Positions 1-7,533 of a stretch of 64,000 nt of DNA are shown here, piece after piece. The notes below the pieces were generated by a model. It was given only the letters and a program-made list of their open reading frames with translations, was not told the origin of the DNA and ran no database searches. Both the position numbers and the translations under genes were made by a program. Source of the stretch: Ethanoligenens sp047722935 (GTDB lineage Bacteria > Bacillota > Clostridia > Oscillospirales > Ethanoligenentaceae); contig JBDNZS010000005.1 of NCBI GenBank assembly GCA_047722935.1, forward strand, positions 1 through 64,000, read 5' to 3'. Numbering within the stretch: the stretch's first letter is position 1; the number at the start of each line of letters is the position of its first letter.

Positions 1-1
1 G

Positions 2-1369
2 GTGAGCAGAAGTAAAAACACATCTTACATAATCGTATGGCTTATTATAATATTTATCCTTCCGGTTTTCGGTTATTTCCTATATCTCTTATGGGGTCGT
101 TCCGATGTGTTCGGACGATGTATAAGAAATAATCGAATAAGAGCGGCTATCCAGCATGGTTCCATGTATTTATATAAGGACCCGGAAGTTTACGCCGAAC
201 TCGATCAAATCCATCCGTCAAGAAAAAGAATAGCAGGATATTTAGGCAGGAAAGGATTCCCTCTTTATAAAAATACAACGTGTGAGTATTTCTCGCTTGG
301 CGAGTATCAATTTGAAGCAATGATAAAGGATATTGAAAACGCTGAGAGATACGTTTTCTTGGAATATTTTATTTTAGATAGTGGGGAGCTTTGGGACAGG
401 ATTTCAGAAGTATTGATTCGCAAAGCCGAACAAGGAGTGGAAATACGGCTGATGTTCGATGACTTTGGGAGTATTGTTACAGCACCAGATAATCTGATTA
501 AGGCTCTTAACAGTCACAATATTCAGGTGTTGCGTTTTAATCCAGTTCATCGGTATATTTCATCCTTTTGCTTCAATTGCCGTAATCACCAGAAAATTAC
601 GGTCATAGACGGCTGCGTTGGATATACAGGCGGAACGAATCTTGCTGATGAATATGCCAACATATACCCAAAGCACGGCCATTGGAAAGACACGGCAATC
701 CGGCTTGAAGGCGACGCGGTTTGGGGTCTGACCTCAATATTTCTTCAGATGTGGGATGCTGAAAGTGGAGGAACTACAGATTACGAGGCTTACCGGTCTG
801 TAGTGAACTACGAGGGTCAAGGCTTCTATCAAGCATTTTCAGACGGTCCTTCAAATAATCCCGATAACCCTGCCGAGGTTATGTACCGCACGATGATATA
901 TAATGCAAAGAAATATGTTTATATATCTACCCCCTATCTTGTCATTGACAACTCCATGAAGGAAGCGTTGTGTACGTCCGCACAGGGAGGTACAGATGTC
1001 AGGATTATTACTCCAAAGATATGGGATCATTGGTATGTGCATATGGTAACGCAATCGAATTATGGAGAGCTGCTGGAATCGGGTGTTAGAATCTATGAAT
1101 ATACCCCGGGATTCATCCATGCAAAGACTATCATAAGCGATGATGATCATGCCATTTGCGGAAGCATTAACATGGATTACCGGAGCTTTTATCTCCACTT
1201 TGAAAACGGTGTGTGGATTTGCGGATCGCCTGTACTCCAAGACATAAAAAATGACCTCCAGCAAACATTTGATGTTTGTGAAGAAATAAGTCTTGACGAA
1301 TGGCGTCGCCGTCCCTGGCACATAAAATGCGTTCAATCGTTCCTTAGATTGTTTGCTGTATTCTTTTGA
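2..1369 (+). CDS. cls: Cardiolipin synthase (5' end probably outside window)
   Basis: Phospholipase-D superfamily cardiolipin synthase, which joins phosphatidylglycerol molecules into cardiolipin at the membrane. The visible 455 residues open with a hydrophobic PLDc_N-type segment (about residues 8-32) followed by two PLD catalytic domains. The first HKD motif starts at residue 196 (HQK, Asp at 203, then GGTN). The second starts at 373 (HAK, then D, GSIN). Family members are usually about 480-510 residues and no ribosome site is visible before the GTG at base 2, so the true start probably lies upstream of the window. Its base composition is more AT-rich than the chromosomal genes to the right, and it sits on the integrase side of the element, so I infer it is element cargo. 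The enzyme family is certain; cargo status is not. Confidence 0.85.
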   Translation: MSRSKNTSYIIVWLIIIFILPVFGYFLYLLWGRSDVFGRCIRNNRIRAAIQHGSMYLYKDPEVYAELDQIHPSRKRIAGYLGRKGFPLYKNTTCEYFSLGEYQFEAMIKDIENAERYVFLEYFILDSGELWDRISEVLIRKAEQGVEIRLMFDDFGSIVTAPDNLIKALNSHNIQVLRFNPVHRYISSFCFNCRNHQKITVIDGCVGYTGGTNLADEYANIYPKHGHWKDTAIRLEGDAVWGLTSIFLQMWDAESGGTTDYEAYRSVVNYEGQGFYQAFSDGPSNNPDNPAEVMYRTMIYNAKKYVYISTPYLVIDNSMKEALCTSAQGGTDVRIITPKIWDHWYVHMVTQSNYGELLESGVRIYEYTPGFIHAKTIISDDDHAICGSINMDYRSFYLHFENGVWICGSPVLQDIKNDLQQTFDVCEEISLDEWRRRPWHIKCVQSFLRLFAVFF

Positions 1370-1481
1370 GATTAATTTGTTATGAAGTCAAAAGAATAGC
1401 ACTCATGTTGTCCCTATCATCTTGGCAATTTCAACGGATCTATAAGACGTAGTTCATCCCAATTTGCCGGAAATCGAGGGA

Positions 1482-1637
1482 ATGTATCTATCCACGAAAA
1501 TGACGGATATAAAAGGGAATTACCGTTATTTGACTGAATTGGAGGGCGTAAAAAAGAACAGAGAGCTGTTCTATCAGTATTGCTTTAAGGAACTGAAGCT
1601 ATGTATATGGCAAAAGCAGAAGGCAGAAATAGAGTGA
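1482..1637 (+). pseudogene. Short orphan reading frame, possible gene remnant
   Basis: A 51-codon frame, rich in Lys, Glu and aromatic residues, lies between the cardiolipin synthase and the c-di-GMP riboswitch. I do not recognise it and see no convincing ribosome-binding site. Together with the gene-free sequence from 1370 it looks like the decayed 3' end of a larger gene rather than a functional small protein. Confidence 0.25.
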
Positions 1638-1712
1638 AGGTATTATAAAAATACCTGTTCAATGCATGATGTTTAACGATACATAGAGAAAGTCCAGTAA
1701 AAATATAAATAA

Positions 1713-1798
1713 AGCCAAGGGCAAACCTATCAAAAGATGGGGACGCAAAGCCATAGGGTCTAAGGCGCTTTACTGCGCTATGATAGCCTGGCTGCCAA
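1713..1798 (+). promoter_or_regulatory. Cyclic di-GMP-I (GEMM-I) riboswitch
   Basis: The sequence matches the conserved core of the class I c-di-GMP aptamer: GGGCAAACC at 1719-1727, an AAAA-capped short hairpin, GGGACGCAAAGCC at 1740-1752, a variable second hairpin (GGCGC/GCGCT), and the closing GATAGCC-GGCTGCC at 1782-1796. The aptamer senses c-di-GMP. Hairpins at 1809-1837 and 1879-1918 are the probable expression platform. No recognisable protein-coding gene follows before a strong terminator at 2011-2052, so its target is unclear. An 18-codon frame (1804-1860) begins right after it but lacks a good ribosome site. Confidence 0.9.
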
Positions 1799-1808
1799 AA
1801 ACCATGCG

Positions 1809-1837
1809 GAGCCTGCCCTCATTCAGAGAGCAGGCTC
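1809..1837 (+). terminator. Hairpin downstream of c-di-GMP aptamer
   Basis: An 8-bp perfect stem (GAGCCTGC / GCAGGCTC) with a 13-nt loop. A run of five T appears only about 15 nt further on, so it is a candidate expression platform rather than a textbook terminator. Confidence 0.5.
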
Positions 1838-1878
1838 TATATCTGTCTGTCGGTTTTTGACGGATAAACAGGATATCG

Positions 1879-1918
1879 GGATACCGGCTTTCGCCATGCT
1901 CCGGCGAGAGGGGTATCC
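1879..1918 (+). other. Stable stem-loop of unknown role
   Basis: An outer stem GGATACC / GGTATCC encloses an inner stem CTTTCGCC / GGCGAGAG (one G-U pair) with a small loop containing an ATG, about 15 bp in all. It follows the riboswitch on the same strand and may belong to the same transcript. No U-run follows, so it is not an intrinsic terminator. Confidence 0.45.
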
Positions 1919-2010
1919 TATGGGGTTTTATACTTATAAGAGGTGGCAATAGAGCAGACAGAGCTCATACATATTACCCACCACCCAAACAATTTCATAT
2001 TGTAATTTTG

Positions 2011-2052
2011 AAAAAGTCAGCATTTCGCCATGGGCGCAGTGCTGACTTTTTT
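2011..2052. terminator. Bidirectional intrinsic terminator
   Basis: Stem AAAAAGTCAGCA / TGCTGACTTTTTT with A and T tails on both sides, suited to ending transcription from either strand. It separates the riboswitch transcript from the sigma-like gene. Confidence 0.75.
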
Positions 2053-2210
2053 CTTTCGACAAAAAAATCTATACTCCGACCATATTTACCAAATTTAGGG
2101 GAAATGTGGCATGTTTCTAATATAAGCAGGTCGTTTCCACGCTGCCGCTCCCCTCCGCTTCTGACATTTTGACTCACCATCAAAATTTCAGAAAACGGAG
2201 GACAAGCCAT

Positions 2211-2630
2211 ATGGCAGAAAAGAAAGAGTATCAAATCAAAGTTCAGGGGCAGCTCGTCCCTGTCACCGAAGAAGTCTATTTAACATATTACCGCATGAAA
2301 CGCCGTGAACTACATCTGGAGGAAAAGGACGCAGCACATGGTGTGTTTTATTACAGCGCCTTGGATACGGAGGAAACCAATGGTGAGGATGCGATTTCAG
2401 ATCTCACTTCTCCCCGTGTGGAGGATATTGTCACGGACAAGCTGATAGCCGAAAAACTCCACTTGTGCCTTTCCCAGCTTGCCAAGGAGGAACAGGAACT
2501 GATTTTTACTCTGTTTTTTAAGAATAAAAGCGAGCATCAACTCGCAGCGGAAACTGGTATCCCGCGCATGACAATCCACGACCGAAAGGTTAAAATTCTG
2601 CGTACTTTAAAAAAACTTATGGAAAAGTAA
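2211..2630 (+). CDS. Sigma-70-like regulator of the mobile element
   Basis: A 139-residue protein of the sigma-70-like family often found beside the recombination genes of Tn916-type elements. The start at 2211 follows GGAGG by about 8 nt; the upstream ATG at 2169 has no such site. The N-terminal half is charged and linked to a C-terminal sigma region-4-like helix-turn-helix (about residues 90-135: LAKEEQEL, then HQLAAETGIPRMTIHDRKVK). A terminator follows directly at 2647. I infer a role in switching on element genes for excision or transfer; no partner is visible in the window. Confidence 0.75.
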   Translation: MAEKKEYQIKVQGQLVPVTEEVYLTYYRMKRRELHLEEKDAAHGVFYYSALDTEETNGEDAISDLTSPRVEDIVTDKLIAEKLHLCLSQLAKEEQELIFTLFFKNKSEHQLAAETGIPRMTIHDRKVKILRTLKKLMEK

Positions 2631-2646
2631 AAATTTTTCCGTCCAA

Positions 2647-2685
2647 CCCCCTCACGAAACCGGATTAGTAGTGAGGGGGTTTTTC
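2647..2685 (+). terminator. Intrinsic terminator after sigma-like gene
   Basis: Perfect 9-bp stem CCCCCTCAC / GTGAGGGGG followed directly by TTTTT on the plus strand. Confidence 0.85.
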
Positions 2686-2689
2686 TCAT

Positions 2690-3170
2690 TCCCTCCATGG
2701 TTCCTTGAAAATTTAATATCCGATGACCTGAATACATTAGCTGACAGACCCCTAAAGGGAAAGCGACCCCGGAGGATGCGCCAAGACCACCTGTAGGCAG
2801 GCAGCAAGAAAAGCGGAATCACTCACTCTTCTGTTCGCTCGTTTCTTTCTGCTCCTATCAAAGACGGCCAAATAAGGTGCAAAGCGGTCCCCATCCGACC
2901 GGAAAACAGGCTGTGGCAGTCTGTCTCGCAATGATCCTGTCAGCCTATATTGATACTTCTGTCCAGTCACAGCCCCCCTTGACCGGGGGATCACGCAATG
3001 AGGGCAGCCGGCAGAGATCCTGGCGGGGGTGAGATTCCCATGATGCGGCGAAGCCAGCCGCAGTTCAGGCCATCGCCTTTTGAGTCCGATACGATTCGGG
3101 CTCTGTGTGCTTGGGGAGTAGTGTCGAATTAAGCACCTTGATTACAGAAAAAAGACTTAATGTCAGAAGC
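2690..3170. other. Gene-free stretch of the element
   Basis: About 480 bases with no reading frame I can support on either strand. It holds several short GC-rich inverted repeats, for example around 2972-2988 (CCCCC / GGGGG), but no known RNA family or oriT nick-site motif that I recognise. Confidence 0.4.
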
Positions 3171-3173
3171 GAT

Positions 3174-3207
3174 AGGGATCGCTCTGCCTTACATCAGGGC
3201 GATCCCT
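3174..3207 (+). terminator. Hairpin upstream of mazF
   Basis: Perfect 9-bp stem AGGGATCGC / GCGATCCCT followed by an AT-rich stretch. It probably insulates mazF from upstream transcription. Confidence 0.55.
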
Positions 3208-3258
3208 ATATTTGTGCCATTAAGAAAAGAGAGGATTTCACATCAAGGAGGTGTAAAG

Positions 3259-3627
3259 TTGGACACGATAAAGCAAGGCGTCAGCCGCGGCGATATTTAC
3301 TACGCCGATTTAAATCCCGTTGTAGGATGTGAGCAAGGAGGCATCCGTCCCGTACTTATCCTGCAAAACGACATAGGAAACCGCCACAGCCCCACCACCA
3401 TCGTTTGTGCCATTACTGGCAAGCCGAAAAAGCCCTTGCCAACTCATACAGCTATTGCTGATGCGGGCAGATTGTCCAGAGAGTCCTTTGCACTTCTGGA
3501 GCAGATACGCACCATTGATCGATCACGGCTTCGGGGCTGGATCGGCAGGCTGGATGAGCAGGCGATGGAAGAAATCAACCAAGCACTTTCTATCAGCGTC
3601 GGACTAAGTCCGGCGCTTTTATTATGA
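3259..3627 (+). CDS. mazF: MazF/PemK-type toxin (mRNA interferase)
   Basis: A 122-residue MazF/PemK family protein; members cut single-stranded RNA at short sites. The N-terminal signature RGDIYYADLNPVVGCEQGG and RPVLILQND are typical, as is the C-terminal RLRGWIGRLDEQAMEEIN. The start is TTG at 3259, placed 8 nt after AAGGAGG; earlier in-frame starts lack such a site, and 122 residues fits the family. No MazE-like antitoxin frame lies immediately upstream, which is unusual. The excisionase gene begins 12 bases after its stop, so it sits inside the recombination module and may stabilise the element. Alternatively it is a solitary MazF controlled from elsewhere. Confidence 0.88.
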   Translation: MDTIKQGVSRGDIYYADLNPVVGCEQGGIRPVLILQNDIGNRHSPTTIVCAITGKPKKPLPTHTAIADAGRLSRESFALLEQIRTIDRSRLRGWIGRLDEQAMEEINQALSISVGLSPALLL

Positions 3628-3639
3628 GGGGGAATTTTT

Positions 3640-3858
3640 ATGAGCAACAAAACAATCATGTTTGAAAAATACCCCGACGTAGTCGAGGTAAATCAATTAC
3701 GGGAAATGCTCGGAGGCATCAGCCGGAAACTGGCTTATAAATTGCTTTCGGAAAAAGAGATACATAGTGTTCGCATTGGGCGGACCTATAAGATTCCCAA
3801 AGCATGCGTCATTGAATATTTACTGAGTGAAGAAATGTGCCATATCAAGATTGGTTGA
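3640..3858 (+). CDS. xis: Excisionase-like small DNA-binding protein
   Basis: A 72-residue protein with a winged helix-turn-helix of the excisionase/HTH_17 type (VNQLREMLGG, KLAYKLLSEKEIHSVRIGRTYKIPK). Such proteins bind near attachment sites and bias the integrase towards excision. GAGGGGGAA precedes the ATG at a suitable distance. It lies between mazF and the integrase, the usual xis position in Tn916-like elements. Its stop codon falls inside a terminator-like hairpin (3841-3869), so the integrase is probably transcribed separately. Confidence 0.8.
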   Translation: MSNKTIMFEKYPDVVEVNQLREMLGGISRKLAYKLLSEKEIHSVRIGRTYKIPKACVIEYLLSEEMCHIKIG

Positions 3859-3869
3859 TATGGTTTTTT
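3841..3869 (+). terminator. Terminator at end of excisionase gene
   Basis: Stem CATATCAA / TTGATATG with a 6-nt loop followed by GTTTTTT. The xis stop codon lies within the right arm. Confidence 0.65.
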
Positions 3870-4006
3870 GCTTATTATTGGCCCAAAACCGTAGAAAAAT
3901 CCGTTGGGTTGCTTCCGCGTAAAACAGTAGCTATCCCATGCCTTCTGTGGTATTGTGATGTTGTCAATGGTAGGCAAATACGCTGTTATTTCAAAGGAGG
4001 ATAACC

Positions 4007-5218
4007 ATGATAACAGGCTGCCTACAAGAAAAAAACAATACTTTTTATGCTGTCCTTTATATCAAAGTAGACGGAAAAAGAAAAACCAAATGGATTCCCA
4101 CCGGACTGCCGGTAGCGGGAACCAGCGACAGAAAAGCTAAAAAAGCCTTTGACCAAATCCGGTTGGAATACGAACAGGAGCAGGAAGAAAAGGAGCGTCG
4201 GGAAGCCGAGGAACGCGCCAGAGAACTGATCGAGGGCAAACGGAATCCCCAAGCGGAGGTGCTGTTTACCGACTACCTTCAAAAATGGCTGATCCAAGCA
4301 AAGCCCACGATAGCCAAAACAACATTTAAAGGCTATCAAACCATGCTGGATGGCCGAATCAGCCGGTACTTTACTGAACTGGACATCACCTTGGCGGAGG
4401 TTACTCCACAGCATATTCAGGACTTTCATCAATCAATTTTTGATGAGGGTCACACACCGAATACGGTCATCCATTATCACGCAGTCCTCCGCAGAGCATT
4501 GCAGAATGCGGTGAAAAAGGAGATCATCGGCAGTAACCCCGCTGACAGGGTAGACAGGCCAAAGAAGAATGTATACCATGCTCAGTTTTATTCCGCAGAG
4601 GAAATGATGGCGCTGTTTGATGCGATATCAGATGATCCCTTGGAGATTTGTGTGAAGCTGGCAGCTTACTATGGCTTACGCCGAAGTGAAGTCCTGGGAT
4701 TAAAGTGGGATGCGATCAACCTCGAACAAAAAACCATCTCCATCAAGCACAAGGTGATTGAGGACACGGTAGATGGCAAATCCATAGCGGTCGGGGAAGA
4801 TGTACTGAAAACCAAGTCCAGCTTCCGCACCCTTCCGTTACTGCCATCGGTGGAAAAGCTACTGCTTGCAGAAAAGGAAAAGCAAGAAATGTATCGAAAG
4901 CTGTTCAAGCGCTCTTACTGCCGGGATTACCTCGACTACATCTGCCTCGACCAAACAGGGAAGCTCATGCGCCCTAATTATGTGACGGATCACTTTAGCT
5001 GGGTGCTTGAAAAAGCCGACCTCAAAAAAATCCGGTTTCACGATTTAAGACATTCCTGCGCCAGCCTACTGCTTGCAAATGGGATATCAATGAAGCAAAT
5101 CCAGATATGGCTGGGGCACAGCACATTTTCGACCACAGCGGACATTTACTCTCATCTGGACTTCCACGCACAGATCGAATCTGGCTTGGTTATGGATGGG
5201 ATGTTTGAAAGAAACTAA
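4007..5218 (+). CDS. int: Site-specific tyrosine recombinase / integrase
   Basis: A 403-residue phage/Tn916-type integrase. An N-terminal arm-binding domain (about 1-60) is followed by a charged linker, a SAM-like core-binding domain (about 80-170) and the catalytic domain. The active-site set is visible: Arg in YYGLRRSEVLGLKW, HDLRH, and Tyr in the terminal TADIYSHLD, with GHS in between. AAAGGAGG stands 6 nt before the ATG. The gene points at tRNA-Ser about 200 bp downstream, the usual layout for an integrase beside its attachment site. The gap 3859-4006 contains one copy of a CCGTAGAAA motif that recurs near the tRNA. Confidence 0.95.
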   Translation: MITGCLQEKNNTFYAVLYIKVDGKRKTKWIPTGLPVAGTSDRKAKKAFDQIRLEYEQEQEEKERREAEERARELIEGKRNPQAEVLFTDYLQKWLIQAKPTIAKTTFKGYQTMLDGRISRYFTELDITLAEVTPQHIQDFHQSIFDEGHTPNTVIHYHAVLRRALQNAVKKEIIGSNPADRVDRPKKNVYHAQFYSAEEMMALFDAISDDPLEICVKLAAYYGLRRSEVLGLKWDAINLEQKTISIKHKVIEDTVDGKSIAVGEDVLKTKSSFRTLPLLPSVEKLLLAEKEKQEMYRKLFKRSYCRDYLDYICLDQTGKLMRPNYVTDHFSWVLEKADLKKIRFHDLRHSCASLLLANGISMKQIQIWLGHSTFSTTADIYSHLDFHAQIESGLVMDGMFERN

Positions 5219-5368
5219 GTGGCAGAACCTACTGGACTTGCAGCGGTCAACTGATTTTCTACGGACTGCTTTATGGGAATACGGAAAAGCCTTATAGAGT
5301 GAGGACTCAGGCATATCCGTTTTCTACACAAACAAAAAAACGCCCTCAAAAGAGAGCGTAGAAAAGGT

Positions 5369-5413
5369 AAAAAAATGGAGGGCCTGTTGCGGACATTGAC
5401 CGCAAACAGGCCC
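5369..5413 (-). terminator. Terminator of tRNA-Ser
   Basis: Read on the minus strand, a stem GGGCCTGTT..AACAGGCCC extended by TGCGG/CCGCA is followed by TCCATTTTTTT. It starts 1 nt after the CCA end of the tRNA. Confidence 0.85.
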
Positions 5414-5414
5414 C

Positions 5415-5503
5415 TGGCGGAGGCGGTGAGATTCGAACTCACGTGCCCGTGAGGACAACCTGATTTCGAGTCAGGCTCGTTATGACCACTTCGATACGCC
5501 TCC
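5415..5503 (-). tRNA. tRNA-Ser (anticodon CGA)
   Basis: An 89-nt class II tRNA with encoded CCA. The acceptor stem is GGAGGCG / CGCCTCC with discriminator G, and the D-loop contains GGTCATAACG. The anticodon stem CCTGA/TCAGG carries loop CTCGAAA, anticodon CGA (reads UCG). There is a long variable arm and a T-arm with GTTCGAATC. It is intact. It lies between integrase arm-like repeats, so it may be carried by the mobile element rather than being the host's original gene. Confidence 0.95.
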
Positions 5504-5654
5504 ATATTTATTTTAATACACCAAGCCCCGCGTAGAAGTCAAGGCAAAGTGTAGAAAAACCGTAGAAATCGCTAAAACACTAAATTTTCAAAATCCCGCA
5601 AACCCACGGAAACTCAAGGGTTTCCGGCATTATCAAGGCAACTGACCGAGTGGA

Positions 5655-5694
5655 TTTCGAGTGCGGGCCGTTATGACCGCTTCGATACTTCTCC
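5655..5694 (-). pseudogene. 5' half of a second tRNA-Ser(CGA), broken in the anticodon loop
   Basis: On the minus strand the sequence from 5694 reads as a proper tRNA-Ser 5' half with the same spacing as the intact copy: GGAGAAG, TATCGAAGCGGTCATAACG, then stem CCGCA and loop CTCGAAA. After the loop the needed TGCGG is absent (TCCAC instead), and no variable arm or T-arm follows. The break falls exactly in the anticodon loop, a known crossover site of tyrosine integrases. I read it as the right-hand attachment junction; the alternative is a decayed tandem duplicate. Confidence 0.65.
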
Positions 5695-5750
5695 TAATAT
5701 TGGGTTCCTCATCATCACAAAGAAGCAGAATATAGAATTGATGCCTTAAT

Positions 5751-5779
5751 AGTATATCAGAACACAATTGTGATGTCAA
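5751..5779 (-). promoter_or_regulatory. Strong promoter in front of the tRNA-Ser half
   Basis: On the minus strand TTGACA (5779-5774), a 17-bp spacer and TATACT (5756-5751). It is placed to start about 50 nt before the truncated tRNA-Ser and would read on into the intact tRNA-Ser and its terminator. Confidence 0.8.
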
Positions 5780-5856
5780 ATATATTTGGATTTTGCCAGA
5801 TAATCACCTGTTTTATGGCCCCATAAAGAAGTGTTCTTTACGATGCCAACGGTTTA

Positions 5857-7533
5857 TTACAACCAATAGCACCTTAATAAGAAAATAACAGAAAACAGCA
5901 GACTCCCAGCCAGAATGAAAACTGCGCACCTGTGCATTACCGTATCGAGTTTGCCGAACAGGTAAGTCCGATAAGTCAGTTTGTTTGCCAAAAGCAACAA
6001 AATCGGAAAAGCGAATGGAATAAAATACCGTCCCTGCACCCCGATGATGGCAGATTGGCCCACTTTGCCATTGCCCAGACTTGGCGTCCAAATAACGTAT
6101 TCCGCGGTAGCCACCAATATATAGCAAGCTGCAGCCGCCACCCCCAGCATACGCCGAGAGAGAAACGAACGGTTGATCACTGTTTCTAAGATAGCGGAAG
6201 CAATCAGCAAGACCACATAAAAGATCACGAATCCCATGGGCAAAGGAACATTCAGCCATCCGAACAAACCGACAAAACCGGTGACCCAATTTCCACGGTA
6301 AAGATAAAGATTGTCCAATAAAATCGCCATGTATTTCACTGGATGGAGCAGAATAAACTGTGCCTGTTCTCGGTACACCCGCGAATAGACATCTGCCACC
6401 ATACCAACGGTACTCACTTTATAAGCCACTAACCAGATCAACGTACACAGTACACTGGGCAGAACAGTGGTCAATAGAATCTTCCGTTTAGGTTGTCCAT
6501 GAAATTTTTCTTGCGGAATTAGAAAGATAAGAAACAGCAACGGGAAGTACACATATTTTCCTGCGATAATACAAAACTGTAAGAAAACAAGTATCCCGAT
6601 CTGCCTACCCCGTATCTCGGTCACGGTCGGGTCATAAGCGCATTTCAACACATAGGTGATATACAAGAAGCAAAACGAGTATAGAAAAACATCGTAGCTG
6701 CAACTGGATGCAATAAAAACCGTCATCGGCATGAGTGCAAGGAGTGTAATGGTCCGTTTAAAAAATGGCGATGTGCGGATTGCAAGTGCCATGCATCCGA
6801 TGAAAAATGCAAGATTGGCGATCCGTGCAAAAACCAACTGTATGTAGATATTATAGTGATTATTCGCATGAAACAAGGCAAACAACAGCGAACCCAGTCT
6901 GATTCCCAACGCCTGCGGTATGTAAAGAAAAAAAGATAGATAGGGGTACGGATAGTCTATTGATATTGAAGGTGTCCCATTTGAAACCGTTGTTTTCAGC
7001 AGATTGCCAAACATTTGCGCCGTGATTTTGTGGCTTGGATCAGAAGTGGTTGCATTCCAAACCGAAAGAAAATCACGCAAATCGGAGCTGCCCATACCAA
7101 CCGCTCGTTTAGATGCGTCAAGCACAGGCAAAAACTGCCCATGTGCCAGCAGGTAAGCCCGCGTAAAATGATTTGTTTCGTCTGGTGCGGCCATCGGCGG
7201 GACTAAAAACACAAAAAGCAGCCCAATGGCAAACGCCATCCAGAGGAACAGCCGGTCGTAATGGATGGACGCCTCCGGCGGCACATAGTGTTCTGCCTGC
7301 CCGAACAGCCTGCCGTCCAGCCGATAAAACCGCATTTCAATTTCCTCTTGAAATGCGGCAATCGCCAGAACAGCAGCGCACACCGCCACCATGAAAGGCG
7401 TAACTGAAAAAGCGTAAACTGGGCCATTTAAAAAACGATATTCTACCCAATGTATATTACATACGAAAATCCCTGTAAAAGAGAGGATTGCCGCCCAAAC
7501 AAGCGTCCTTTGCAGTCTCTTTTTCGTTTTCAA
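5857..7533 (-). CDS. DUF2142 family polytopic membrane protein
   Basis: A 558-residue integral membrane protein with roughly a dozen hydrophobic segments. It carries the DUF2142 hallmark PPMAAPDETNHFTRAYLLAHGQ (about residues 112-133) in a large extracytoplasmic loop, reminiscent of lipid-linked-sugar glycosyltransferases such as the GT-C class. The start is TTG at 7533, 7 nt after GGAGGAG. Many members lie in cell-wall polysaccharide loci, and a role in transferring sugar to a surface glycan is plausible, but no biochemical function can be assigned. It is the first chromosomal gene beyond the proposed element junction and is not obviously in an operon. Confidence 0.8.
   Translation of the reverse strand: MKTKKRLQRTLVWAAILSFTGIFVCNIHWVEYRFLNGPVYAFSVTPFMVAVCAAVLAIAAFQEEIEMRFYRLDGRLFGQAEHYVPPEASIHYDRLFLWMAFAIGLLFVFLVPPMAAPDETNHFTRAYLLAHGQFLPVLDASKRAVGMGSSDLRDFLSVWNATTSDPSHKITAQMFGNLLKTTVSNGTPSISIDYPYPYLSFFLYIPQALGIRLGSLLFALFHANNHYNIYIQLVFARIANLAFFIGCMALAIRTSPFFKRTITLLALMPMTVFIASSCSYDVFLYSFCFLYITYVLKCAYDPTVTEIRGRQIGILVFLQFCIIAGKYVYFPLLFLIFLIPQEKFHGQPKRKILLTTVLPSVLCTLIWLVAYKVSTVGMVADVYSRVYREQAQFILLHPVKYMAILLDNLYLYRGNWVTGFVGLFGWLNVPLPMGFVIFYVVLLIASAILETVINRSFLSRRMLGVAAAACYILVATAEYVIWTPSLGNGKVGQSAIIGVQGRYFIPFAFPILLLLANKLTYRTYLFGKLDTVMHRCAVFILAGSLLFSVIFLLRCYWL

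Larger units (their letters stand above)
5255..5569. repeat. Cluster of GTAGAAAA repeats, probable integrase arm sites
   Basis: Six near-identical 10-mers: minus strand at 5255-5264 (CCGTAGAAAA) and 5320-5329 (GTGTAGAAAA); plus strand at 5356-5365 (GCGTAGAAAA), 5530-5538 (GCGTAGAAG), 5549-5558 (GTGTAGAAAA) and 5560-5569 (CCGTAGAAAT). A seventh is at 3889-3897. They flank the intact tRNA-Ser on both sides. Tyrosine integrases bind short arm repeats beside the core site, so I infer that this DNA, including the tRNA, is inside the element. Confidence 0.55.

Noticed and set aside
2690..3170. oriT or structured RNA in the gene-free part of the element
   Set aside because: GC-rich inverted repeats are present, but no relaxase gene or known nick site is in the window to support an origin of transfer.
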